Origin: Verticillium longisporum
Taxonomy: Eukaryota; Ascomycota; Sordariomycetes; Glomerellales; Plectosphaerellaceae
Direction of reading: 5' to 3'
Assembly (NCBI GenBank): GCA_019188255.1
Contig: JAETXT010000009.1
Span: 2,790,001-2,854,000, forward strand
DNA: 64,000 bases
Part shown: positions 22,524-33,391 of the stretch, piece by piece
Layout of the letters: each line of letters starts with the position of its first letter
How positions within the stretch are numbered: position 1 is the stretch's first letter
The notes under the pieces: generated by a model
What the model was told of the DNA's origin: nothing
Databases searched by the model: none
Seen by the model: only the letters and a program-made list of their open reading frames with translations
Position numbers and translations under genes: made by a program

Positions 22524-24917
22524 TGGAGGCGAGGAAGGTACGCAATACGAATTCTATCCTTCACATCAAGCTTGCCGTGATCTGACCGCGTCTTGCAGGT
22601 GATCCCCGAGGTGCAGTGCATCAACGGCGGTCTCACGACAACGGGCACCCTCAGACTGACTGACTTTCATCTTGTCTTCTGCGCTCCTGTCCCGGAACCC
22701 AAGGATACACCCGACTCGACGACCACTACTAGCGCCCCAAAGACTCGTGAATCATGGATCAGCTTCACAATGATATCGCAGTTCACCCTGCGTCCAACAC
22801 CACCAACATCCGGCATTCCAAGTTCTATTCGCCTCAAAGGACGTGATTTCATTTACGTCGCCTTCAATTTCATGGACGACAAGATCGCGCGCGAAGTCTT
22901 CGATTTCGTCAAGGTCAGGACCTGCAAGTTGGGAACTGTCCAAAAGCTCTACGCGTTTAGCCACAAACCTTCCAAACATGAGCAGTCCGTCAATGGGTGG
23001 GAAATGTACGATGCCAAAGCAGAGTTTCGAAGGCAGGGCATTAGTGAAAAGTCGACAGACAAGGGTTGGCGCATTACCTGGATCAACAAAGACTATAGTT
23101 TTTGCGACACCTACCCCGCCATGCTGGTTGTTCCCTCTTCTATATCTGACAATGTCCTCAAATACGCAAAGGACTATCGCTCTAGGTGCCGCATCCCGGC
23201 GCTTTCCTATATTCACCCTGTCAACAACTGCACAATTACACGCAGTTCTCAACCACTATCTGGTATCACTCGAAAGAACAACATCCAGGACGAAAAACTC
23301 GTTGCAGCCTGTTTTTCAGCTTCACCACCTTACAATGAAGGGGACCTTCCTCCCCCGCCAAGTCAAATAGATGCCATCGAGGCTCAGTTGACCGACTCGG
23401 AGCGTTTCGAAGACAGCTTCCTTGCCAACACACCGAATATGTACGATGAGAAGACAGGTCAGCGCCTCATATACGGCGCTCAACAAAGTAATCTCATTGT
23501 CGATGCACGGCCAACCGTCAACGCCATGGTCAATCAGGTCCAAGGCATGGGATCGGAGCCGATGGATCGCTACCCAGGATCACGGAAGGTTTTCCTTAGC
23601 ATCGAAAACATCCACATCATGCGTAATTCTCTTAACAAGGTCGTCGAAGCCATCAAGGATGCTGACATTTCACCACTTCCTCCGAATCGTGAACTGCTGG
23701 CGAACAGTGGCTGGCTTAAGCACACCAGGGCCGTTCTCCAGGGTGCGAGCCTCATCACGAGACAGATTGGAATTTTCCATTCCCACGTTCTAATCCACTG
23801 CTCCGACGGGTGGGATCGGACAAGCCAGCTCAGCGCGCTTAGCCAGCTGATGCTTGACCCTTATTACCGTTCCATCGAGGGCTTTATCGTTCTCATCGAG
23901 AAGGACTGGCTCTCCTTCGGCCACATGTTCCGCTTGCGATCAGGACATCTCAATCATGAAAGCAACTTCCAAATTCAAAGAGACGCCATGGCAGGCGCTA
24001 CGGTTCAGCCTGGCGAGAATGACGGCAGGGGTGATGCTTTCCAGAGCGCAATTGCTAGCGCGCGCCGCTTTTTCAACCAGAACAAGGATGATGCAGCCGA
24101 GCTCGACACGGCGCTTGAAGGTTCTACTGGCACTGTCGCAAATGGCGAGGCGACTGATCCTAAGATGATCAGTCCCGTTTTCCACCAGTTCCTTGACTGT
24201 GTCTACCAGCTGCTGCGCCAAAACCCCGACCGTTTCGAATTCAACGAGCGGTTCCTTCGCCGTTTGCTGTACCATCTCTACTCGTGCCAGTACGGCACCT
24301 TTCTGTACAACTCGGAGAAGCAGCGCCATGATGTTGACTTGTCACACAAGACTTCGTCGGTTTGGGGTTATTTTCTCTCGAGGAAAGCTGAGTTCACCAA
24401 CAAAGCCTACAACCCCACTGTGGATGATCATACCAAGGGCCTTGAGCGCATCATTTTGCCCGTCCTGGACAACATCCGCTGGTGGCACCAGTCGTTCAAC
24501 CGGACCGACGAGGAGATGAATGGCGACCTGAATGCTGCCGCTGCTGCTCAGCAGTCAAAGGCTTCAGCAATGGCCAACTTTCAGCCATCGACCGAGATGT
24601 CTTACGCTCAGAGCCAACCAAGTACGCCTCCTAAAAGTGATAGCCCCAAACCTCCTGGGCTCCCCACCAGCCAGTCGGTCCTCAGCGCGGTTGAGACCGC
24701 TCATACGACTCTGACGCCAGAGCCCCGTGCTCTGCACAGAAGTGCCTCTGCTGAGGGCGCCAACGGTAACGCGTTTTCGGCCATTCGCAGTGGCATCGCT
24801 GGCAACATTGGCAGGGGCATGAATGCCCTAAGCAACTTGGGCAACCGCGGCACATCACCGGGCCCATCGACGGCGACGGCGACGCGCACCGAGCAGGAAC
24901 TGCATAGCCTGACGTAG
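22524..24917 (+). CDS. YMR1: Myotubularin-type phosphoinositide 3-phosphatase
   Basis: The enzyme removes the 3-phosphate from PI3P and PI(3,5)P2 on endosomal and vacuolar membranes. Exons are 22524-22538 (15 bases, MEARK) and 22599-24917, giving 777 residues. An N-terminal PH-GRAM region (GTLRLTDFHLVFCAP, with RLKGRDFIYVAFNF) precedes the phosphatase domain. WRITWINKDYSFCDTYPAML and the motif CSDGWDRTSQL, with Cys406 and Arg412 of the CX5R loop, indicate an active enzyme. A flexible Ser/Pro/Ala-rich tail ends at TAG (24915-24917). The same frame then stays open for a further 130 codons with good codon bias (see 24918-25307), so the natural protein may be longer. The gene symbol is by similarity to the yeast enzyme. 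Confidence 0.92.
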
Positions 24918-25307
24918 GGCGTCATGTTCGAGCGAATGCACGAAGCGCCCTACGAGCTCCTCAATCACCCGCGCGACCTTTTGGACGACAAGTGCTCGTG
25001 CACCGAGGCCACCACAGCCTCCTCCCACATATGGGAGTACGCACACGGCACGTCAGGGTGGGGAACGCAAGGCGAGATCGACTTTAACATTACCAGTCTA
25101 CCCAACTCACCCGACAACTCGCGCCCCCCATCGTCCTCGGATGTAGATGTTGGCGCCGGCTATTTCAGCAGTGGTGATGGGGTCTCCTCCCTTCAAGTCT
25201 CCAGATTGCAGATGGATCAGTCAGGCATCAGCACTTTGTCCGGTAACTTTCTCGTGTCTTCCGGGGAGGATTTGCCATCTCGAGACAACGGGGTGTCTCT
25301 TGATTGA
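24918..25307 (+). other. In-frame coding-like extension after the myotubularin stop
   Basis: Directly after the TAG at 24915-24917 the same frame continues GVMFERMHEAPYELLNHPRD and on to a TGA at 25305-25307 (130 codons including the stop). Third positions are mostly C/G at first, as in the gene itself, and the segment is rich in Asp, Ser and Pro with a Cys pair (CSC). It may be the true C-terminus lost to a nonsense change or base error, or be reached by readthrough. Confidence 0.55.
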
Positions 25308-25896
25308 GTTGTCCGACAGTATCAGCCTCTGTGATGCGCAGCTGGCTGGTTTGCAGGCAAGCATCACAATACGTCGCCACAAGCCAGGCCTCGTCAAAAG
25401 TACTACCACGTAGGGGCATGGCTGTTTTGTCCAACTTTTGCTTTTTGCTTCGTCTACAATTTTTTGGGGGTCATGCAGGGGCTGGTGGCCTAGCTCTGCG
25501 TGCCACGCAGGCCCGGATGGTTCGGTCGTTTATTACTAAAGACTTCAGTAGAAGCACATGGAGAATGGCGTTCAGGACTTATTTTGGTATTGCTACCAGT
25601 GGCGAGGATTCGCGTGAAGAGGTGGTGGGTTGACATTTGCTACGAACTGGGTTGGATTCAGCTTCCATAGGCGGGCGTCATCGATGCGCGCTTCATTGAC
25701 GCCACGCATCACAATGACCATCATGATAAGACATTCGTTCATTCGATCCATGGGTGCCACAACAGTGTGAAGATATGCTTGGCCAGCTCTCTACATTTTG
25801 AGAGGTTTTAACTTGTTTGTTCATTCATCTACCTGGCGTTCTATTTTGTGCATCCCGCGTCATCATGTCCACGTCCCACATCCCATCGTCTCATCT
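25308..25896. other. Convergent 3' region
   Basis: About 590 bases lie between the myotubularin extension (+) and PheRS beta (-). It is AT-richer, with 3' UTR character. Nothing else is seen. Confidence 0.5.
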
Positions 25897-27962
25897 CTAC
25901 AAAAAGACCTCGAGGTTGATCTCAAGAGTGCTCACGGGGTATCTGGCAGGGGTCAGCAAAAGTGTTCCGCGCAACCATGCAAGAAAAGGAACCATGCAAG
26001 AAGAGGAAAAGAGGAAAGCAGGGGAAAAAGGCAAACTCACTTCAGGTCAAACTTGTCCAGCACAGTCGGGTGCAGGATGCCAAACTCGCCAATGCGGTGC
26101 TCCTTGCCGGCGACGCGGAGGTAGACGCCAGCGGCGTGGCCGGCGAAGAAGGTGGGCTCGTCGACCTCCTCGATCCAGTAGCCGTCCTGCGGGGTGGGAT
26201 CGACACCCTTCTTGGCAGCGAGGCCCTCGTCGCGGGCGACAAAGGCGGTGCGCAGCATGAGGAGGACGCGGTCGAGGAGGCCGTGGACGACCTCGAAGCC
26301 CGACGTCTTGCCGTACCAGGCGGCGGCAAAGTGGCGCTCGTTGCGGGCCCTGCGCTCCTGGGTCTCGTCCTTGAAGACGACGTCGGCGACCTCGAAGATC
26401 TTGAGGGGCACGCTGTGGCCCTTGTTCTCGCGGATCGTCTTGAGGAGGCCGGGGAGGAGGGTGGTGCGGACGACCTGGTACTCGGCCGTCTTGGGGTTGG
26501 CGAGGCGGACGGCTGTTGTGCCGTCGTCCTTGCGGTTGAGCCAGGCAAAGTTCTCGTCGTGGGCGCAGAGGATGAGGGGCATGACCTCGCTCCAGCCGGA
26601 CATGGCGGCCTCGGTGCGGATGATGTCGCTGAGCTTGTTGATGGGGAGGGGCGCGCCAATGGTGGCGCTCTTGTTGGGGGTGGATCGGGGCAGGTTGTTG
26701 TAGCCGTGGCAGATGGCGAGGTCCTCCATGACGTCGCACTGGTGCAGCACGTCGGCGCGGGTCACGGGGATGGAGACCTCGAGAATGTTGCTGTCTTTGG
26801 ACGAAGGCTTGGCGATGTAGGCCATCTTGGAGAGCAGCTGGCACAGCATCTCGGGGGCCTCGTTGAGGCCGGTGCAGGCGTTGAGGTAGTCAATCTCCAC
26901 GTCCATCGTCCTCAGGGCGAGAGAAGGCGTCGTCCTCGTCTGCTGGTTGTGGTCGGAGACAATCATGACGGGCTCGACGGTGAAGGGCTCGGCGCAGTTT
27001 CCGGAGAACATTGTTACCATCATGTCGCAGACGACCTGCAGCTTGGTGGCATCGGTGGCGGTGATCTCGATGAAGACGTTCTTGGTGTTGACGCTGATCT
27101 TGGAGTGTTCGCCGTTGATGATGGGCGGCAACGAGCAGACGGTACGGTTCTTGTCGAAGATGACGGGGTACACGGGCGCGTCGCGGATGATGTGAAGGTA
27201 TTTGCCGAGGTGCTTGTCCGCTTCGTAGAACTTCATCAGCTCTTCGCCGTCCATCTCCTTGGTCTGGTTCAGGGGCTTGAACTTGATGTCCTTGGGAGGC
27301 AGCGCCTCGTACGTGAAGGGACCTTCTATCGTGTCGAGATCGTGGGTGCCGATAGAGACCAACGTCCTTTGCCTCGCGAGGTTCATGTGCAGCTTATCTT
27401 GCAGAGAGATGAAGGAGTTGTAGCTCTCCTGGGTGAACTTGATGTTCCTCAGGATGGCGCCGGCGACGAGAGGGCGGACCTTGGCGGTATCGGGGTGGAC
27501 ATTGATGACGGAGAGTTCGGGGTTCTTGGGTTCCACGAGCTTGTAGTTTGGGGAGGGCGTCTTCTCCCGGAAAATGTTCAGCATGAGCGCAATACCCTCA
27601 AAACACAGCATGTCGTAGCGGTTGGCGGGGATCTCGATCTTCAACTCGGGGGGCGCCTGGACGCCATCGACGATGGGTCGGTCGTCATTCTCGGTATCCT
27701 CGTCAAGCTCAATGCCGAACTCGAAGCAGAGGTCCTCGAACTCCTCTGTGGTGAAGCTAGGCAAGGTTCCAAGAGTCAGCTTTCGGCATGGGTTTAGGAG
27801 GAGAAGCTTCGGCGATGTTGCGATACGGGGTCACGGATGGTGGGGTCGAGATGATCAAGACACAGGGTCCTGGTCAGCCGCGGAGAGGAGGGGGTGAGGC
27901 GCAACTCACTTCTGTCCCAAGGCCTTGTACAGGTCGTACTTGTTGACGGTGATGGTCGGCAT
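25897..27962 (-). CDS. FRS1: Phenylalanyl-tRNA synthetase beta subunit, cytosolic
   Basis: This subunit of the (alpha-beta)2 class II synthetase carries the editing and tRNA-binding modules that support charging of tRNA-Phe. Exons are 27910-27962, 26041-27756 and 25897-25942, giving 604 residues, near the yeast length. The N-terminus MPTITVNKYDLYKALGQ joins across the first intron to FTTEEFEDLCFEFGIELDED. Further conserved blocks are IPANRYDMLCFEGIALMLNI in the B1 domain, the B3/B4 editing region, the B5 domain (CQLLSKMAYIAKP..VSIPVTRADVLHQCDVMEDLAI) and the catalytic-like core with LPGLLKTIRENKG and PLKIFEVADVVF. The last exon adds YPVSTLEINLEVFL, completing the conserved end. It is complete and intact. 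It shares a 1.1-kb divergent promoter with the PP2A gene. Confidence 0.95.
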
Positions 27963-29086
27963 GGTGGCGTTTGCGTGTTGGATAGGCCGTGGTCAATTGC
28001 AAGTGTAGGTCTATGCCAGGCCGCCGGGGATCGTGTATGCACCGGCTTGGGAGTGTCCTTGAGTCACAGGAAATTTTGGGGGGTCGTGGTGAAGCCGCCG
28101 TCCGAAACCCGGGGGCGGTAAAAGTTTGACGCTGCTCTAAGAGGAGGGGTTGGAGGGGCAGAGAGGGCTCACGGATGGTCTGGTGGGTGCCTGAGGAGGG
28201 GTCAGGAACAGCACCACTTAACGCGCCTTGCGCAGGGCACCTTACAATTACCTTAGGCATGGCTAGGTGGTACCAGCCATTTGTTAAAGCGGCAGCGACT
28301 GCACAGCTTCGTGGCTCGTGCACCAGGTGTGGCTCCAGCAGGGCACACACCAGCCACTTGCTCTCTGCCGTCCTCCTGCACCAGCGGGGTAGGCGCGCTG
28401 TAATTTCAGGGGGCCCAACGCCCAAGAGATGAGGAGACGAGGTGGGAGGGACGCAGAGAGGAGAGGGAGCAGGCGCTACCTAGGTACCTAAGGTAGGTCA
28501 GGTAGGTACCTACGTACTGGGCAGAGAGATACGTACCGCGTAGGTACCACGACCTTGGCCCGTCATTGAGCAACAAAGCTTCGCCTGAGGTGGCTCGAGT
28601 GGGTGGGACCCGGGTGCGAACCTGAACCTCGTCGTCAGAAACAACGGATTGCCATTGCCATCCCTCTGCTCTGCCTTCTGCCCCCATCTTTGACCATCAC
28701 CATCACCCACACCCTCGTGCGCCCGCTCTCCAGCTGACCTTGCCCACTCCATACCCATCTCCCATTCTGGCACAGGTCGGCCTTTTGCTCGCAACCTCCG
28801 TCAACCATTCTCCTGCATCCGATCGGGCTCGTTCACCGATCCCACAACCAGCCAGCCAACAACCGCAGCCCGCCGTTGTTTCCCTCGCCGCCTGCCCAAA
28901 CCGCCGCCCGCACCAAACCCACCACCACCACCATACACCACACTATCCAACCAACAACCCGCCCCCCCATTGCATCACACGCACGCGATCCCTCCTGATC
29001 GCCCAGCCGACGACAGACGACCTGTGCATTTACAACACTATCCCCTCCATTCACACATAGACGCGCATTCCTCCACATCGCTCGCC
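27963..29086. other. Divergent promoter, PheRS beta / PP2A-A
   Basis: This 1.1-kb region includes a dense TACCTAGGTACC motif cluster (28481-28546) and, from about 28680, a long C/A-rich tract with CCACCACCACCA, likely 5' leader of the PP2A-A gene. No gene is seen. Confidence 0.5.
28481..28546. repeat. TACCTAGGTACC palindromic motif cluster
   Basis: CTACCTAGGTACCTAAGGTAGG is followed by CAGGTAGGTACCTACGTACTGG and GATACGTACC..GTAGGTACC. The words are self-complementary and overlap. The core matches clusters at 37497-37554 and 39840-39880. Confidence 0.75.
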
Positions 29087-31382
29087 ATGGCAGACGCGCC
29101 GAATGCCACCGACGAGCTCTACCCCATCGCCGTCCTCATCGACGAGCTCAAGGTAGGCACCAGAGCCCAACTTGCCCGCGCGGATAGCATCACTGGCACG
29201 ATCATTTGTTGACTTTGCCTTCCAGCACGACGATGTTCTTCTCCGCCTCAATGCCATTCACCGTCTCTCCACTATCGCCCTCGCTCTCGGCGCCGAGCGC
29301 ACTCGCGATGAGCTGATTCCTTTTCTCGATGGTTAGTTGCTCAGCGAGCCCCCCAAACCTTTCGGTGCCCCTCCTCCTTCTTCTAACAGCAGTCTAGAGT
29401 CTGTCGAGGACGAGGACGAGGTTCTCGTTGCTCTCAGCGAGGAGCTCGGCAGCTTTATCGAGTATGTCGGAGGTCCTGACTTTGGTCACGTCCTCCTGTC
29501 CCCTCTCGAGAACCTTGCCGCGATAGAGGAGCCCGTCGTGCGTGACAAGGTAGGCAGATTTCCCTCGTTCGTCCGGCGAACCATGCTTGACTAAACAATG
29601 AACAGGCTGTCGAGTCCCTCAACAAGATCTGCAACGAACTCTCCCCCAAGCAAGTCGAAGAGTACTTCATCCCCCTCACATTCCGCCTCTCCAAGGCCGA
29701 TTGGTTCACCTCCAAGGTGTCCGGCTGCGGCCTCTACACGGCTCCTTACAGTAAGGTGTCTGCCGGCACCCAGGAAGATTTGCGAAAGGCGTTCGGTCAG
29801 CTTGTTCATGACGAGACACCCATGGTCCGTCGTCAGGCCGCCACCAACATGGCCAAGTTTGTCAAGGAGATGCCCGCCGACGTTGTCATCGAGGAGATGA
29901 TGCCTCTTTTCCAGCACCTCGCCCAAGACGACCAGGATAGTGTCCGGCTGTTGACCATCGAGATTTTGGCTTCCATCGCTGAGGTTGTTCCCAAGGAGCA
30001 GCAATCCAGCCACGGCGTTCTCCTCGCTCTTCTGCGTAGCTTGATTGAGGACAAGAGCTGGAGGGTACGCTATATGATTGCCGACCGCTTTGAACAGGTG
30101 AGTGTCAAAATTTTGCAGTCCAACAAGAAGCGTTTGTTTTAACGTTTTGGAACAGATTGCCAAGGCTGTCGACGATGAGGTTCTTTCCAGAGACCTCGTC
30201 CCTGCCTTCGTCAAGATGCTCAAGGATACCGAGGCCGAAGTCAGGACCGCCATCGCTGGCCAAATACCCGGCTTCTGCGCTCTCATTGATCGCAATGTCC
30301 TGCTCAATGACATCATGGGCAGCATCGAAGATCTCGTTTCCGACACCTCCCAGCACGTCCGGGCTGCGCTTGGTACGCAGATCAGCGGCCTCGCTCCTAT
30401 TCTTGGCAAGCAGGAGTACGTTGTTGCCCCGAGCTTTATCCCTTGCCCTCTGCTAACAGGCGCAGGACTATTGACCACTTGCTCCCCATGTTCCTCCAGA
30501 TGCTCAAGGATGAGTTCCCTGAGGTCCGCCTGCACATCATTTCCAAGCTCGAGCTTGTCAACCAGGGTATGTACATTCTGCGGACAATGAAGGCGGACAA
30601 AGAGGCTAACAGCGTGTGAAGTTATCGGCATTGAGCTGCTCTCGCAGTCGCTGCTCCCGGCTATCATCCAGCTGGCCGAAGACAAGCAATGGCGCGTTCG
30701 TCTGGCCATCATCGAATACATTCCGCTCCTGGCCAGCCAGCTTGGTGTCAAGTTCTTCGACGAGAAGCTGGCTAACCTTTGCATGGGCTGGCTGGGCGAT
30801 ACGGTCTTCTCTATCCGAGAGGCCGCTACGCACAACCTGAAGAAGTTGACCGAGGTCTTTGGTGTTGAGTGGGCCAACGAGGCTATCATTCCGAAGGTCA
30901 TGGCCATGGGCAACCACCCCAATTATCTCTACAGGATGACCACCTGCTTCGCCATTACTGTGAGTTGACTTTTGCTACACGAGACTTTGTGCGTGTCGGT
31001 CGTTGTTGCTAACGGTGTGTAGACGCTCGCCTCGGTTGTCAGCATGGACGTCATTGCGAAGAGCATCCTGCCCCAGCTCCTCGACAAGCTTGCCGAAGAC
31101 GACATTCCCAACATTCGCTTCAACGTAGCCAAGACGTACGGAGTCCTCATTGACGTGCTGCGTCGCTTGCCTGAGGAGGGCACCATTTATGCGCTGGAGA
31201 AGGAGGGCGCCAGCTTCACGCCCTCGCCGCGCGGCATGGAGCTCATTCAGTCAAGGATTCTGCCCAAGCTGGAGAAGCTGCAGAAGGACGACGATGTGGA
31301 TGTTCGCTTTTTCGCCACGACAGCTGCCAACAGCGTGACGGGTGCGGCGGCGAGCGGCGAGCCGATGAACACATCACCATAG
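29087..31382 (+). CDS. TPD3: PP2A scaffold (regulatory A) subunit
   Basis: This HEAT-repeat scaffold holds the catalytic C and the B subunits of protein phosphatase 2A. Exons are 29087-29152, 29226-29331, 29398-29549, 29606-30097, 30156-30415, 30466-30566, 30622-30959 and 31023-31382, giving 624 residues, or about 15 HEAT repeats. The start [20 protein letters not shown] leads directly into repeat 1. Repeats show the usual pattern, for example [40 protein letters not shown] and [20 protein letters not shown]. The last repeat ends [16 protein letters not shown] and a short tail follows. Seven introns of 49-73 bases all have GT-AG ends and preserve the frame. No breaks are seen. The symbol is by similarity to yeast. 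Confidence 0.95.
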
Positions 31383-31835
31383 ATGAGATGAGAGACGTAA
31401 TGAAGCAATTGCCACTTTCGACTCGACATACCTTTTTTCCGTTCGTCGCCGGCGAGGCAGAGATACCTCGCCGGCTCATGAGGCAATGGCAATAACAACG
31501 GTCTAACAGCACTAGACAGGGCGATCGGGTGGAAAAACACGAAGCCAGAACAGGGGAGCAGAAAAAGCATGGAGAGGGGAGGCTGAGTGCTAGACAAGAT
31601 GTGATACAGGCGGCGGCAGGTGCCAATTCGAAGAGAGAGTCCTGGTACCAAGCGATGACTGTTTGGTATCGTTTGCGTTTCTGCGGAAGACACGGTTTAT
31701 CATTCGAAGTAGCTGAGCAGTCTTCACACAACGAATGGAAAGTGATGGTAACATGAAAGGGTGTATGGACAAGATGCTTTTGCTAAGTTGATGGACCTCT
31801 CTCCCGCTCCCTGCCTGATCTTCTCGTTTTCCTTG
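31383..31835. other. Convergent 3' region
   Basis: About 450 bases between PP2A-A (+) and the methyltransferase (-). It appears to be 3' UTR sequence only. Confidence 0.5.
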
Positions 31836-32777
31836 TCAGGCCCTCTGCCTCTGAAAGGCGACCGTGCTGATAGCCTGCCCCTTGGCGCCGCCAAACTGGA
31901 AGCTCGGATATGCGACCCGTCCGACCATGACGAGCTTGCCCGCGGCGCCGCCGTCGCCAGCCCCTTCGAACCACGCCCTCAGCTCGTCCTCGGTCCAGTT
32001 GCAGCTCGTCACGAGAAACAGGCCGCCCTCCTTGACGAGCGCGAGCACCCGCGCGCGGTAGCCCTCGCTGACGCGCCTCCCCGTCGCGGCATCCTGCTCG
32101 CCAGAGAGGCACACGGCGTCAAAGGTGCCCTTGTCCAGCACGACAGACCACCCCTCGCGCTGCGGGCCGTCGAGCACGGCGCCAAAGTCCCCGCGCAGCA
32201 CATCCCACTCTGCAAACCCAATCTGCGCCTCGCCCTCGCCGTCGGCATCCATGTCCTCGCCCCCGCCCTCACCCCCGGCCGCATCCGTGTCCTCGTCCTC
32301 CTGCGCCGCCCGCCTCGCCGCGGCAATCTGCCGCGCCAGCGCGACGCTGCGCTCGCTGTAGTCGACGCCCAGCATGCGGCCGGCCCAGCCGTCGTCGCGC
32401 AGCGCGAACAGCAGGCTGCCGTTGCCGCAGCCGAGGTCGAGGAACGCGGCGTCGGCCTGGCGCAGGTCGTGGTCGAAGGGGGCCGCTTCGGGGAGGGCCT
32501 CGAGGTAGGCGAGCACGCGGGCCTCGGCGTCGGCGTCGTCGAACCAGACGGTGCCCTCGTCGGACGGGTCGGCCGCGTGGTTTGTGAGCTCGCGCGTGTA
32601 CAGGGCGTCCCAGCTGGGAGGAGCAGCGCTCTCGCGTCAGTCTCTGGAAGGGACACGGTGTTTGTGGGGAGGAAGGGGGTAGGGAGCAGAGACGGGGACG
32701 AAGGGGGGGGGCAGCGAAGCGTACTAGTCTTTTGTACCGAGCTTCGAGGGCTCTAGGTGGGCTGGATTTTGGGACAT
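31836..32777 (-). CDS. EFM4: EFM4-type eEF1A lysine methyltransferase
   Basis: This seven-beta-strand SAM-dependent methyltransferase is related to yeast Efm4/See1 and human EEF1AKMT2 (METTL10), which methylate a lysine of eEF1A. Exons are 32725-32777 and 31836-32613, 276 residues. The N-terminal signature LEPSKLGTKDYWDALYTREL spans the intron. SAM motif I is FLDLGCGNGS (residues 75-84), the acidic strand-2 loop is MLGVDYSERSV, and LDKGTFDAVCLS and TSCNWTEDEL are family motifs. An acidic, glycine-rich insert of about 30 residues (QEDEDTDAAGGEGGGEDMD) lies between motifs II and III and is probably a surface loop. The gene looks intact. Substrate assignment rests on family similarity. Confidence 0.9.
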
Positions 32778-33391
32778 GGCGTCGCAGGTTCTGGGCGAAG
32801 ACGGGACAGGTGATTTGGGAGTCTTGGTTGGTCTGTTCGCGCGCTCTTGACCTTCCTTCTCGGGGCTTCGGCAAGACGTCTCGATCGCAGTCGATCAAAA
32901 TGTTGGCTTCCTGGTGTTGACAGGCGTGGTGGGGTGCTTGGCAATTTAGTCTCAAAACGGCAGGCGGTGACATGTCAACCTCTGCCAAGACGACCATGAG
33001 GAGGGGCAGGTGAGGGGTCACCAAAGCTCGAGACGCGATCCAGTGCCATTTATTCAGGTTGGTCTCGTCCTCGGACCTCAAGGTGGGCAGGCACGGGTCA
33101 AACTATGAACGCGAGCTACAGCACTGCATACGGCGTAACGAGCGTCTTGCTTGGTATCATGCTACGTACGTACGAGCTCGTCGAGCCGAGCGAAGCAGGC
33201 TTGCCTAGTACAGAGCCCTTCTCTCTGAAAAATACCAATCCCCCCCGCCAAGCGGCGCAGACAAGGGGACTGTCTGCCACAAAATGCATCGTCATGTCTC
33301 TCGTAAGCCTCGCCATACACCCGTGTTCCACGTCTACCAAGTGACACGCGAACCATGTGTCTCTCTTGAAACTTTGGCCTTCAAGCATCCT
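32778..33391. other. Intergenic between two minus-strand genes
   Basis: About 610 bases hold the presumed EFM4 promoter and the 3' end of the upstream Gln-rich gene. No gene is seen. Confidence 0.5.

Noticed and set aside
25962..27797. 611-codon open frame on the plus strand
   Set aside because: It is antisense to the PheRS beta subunit, whose minus-strand exons are complete and conserved.
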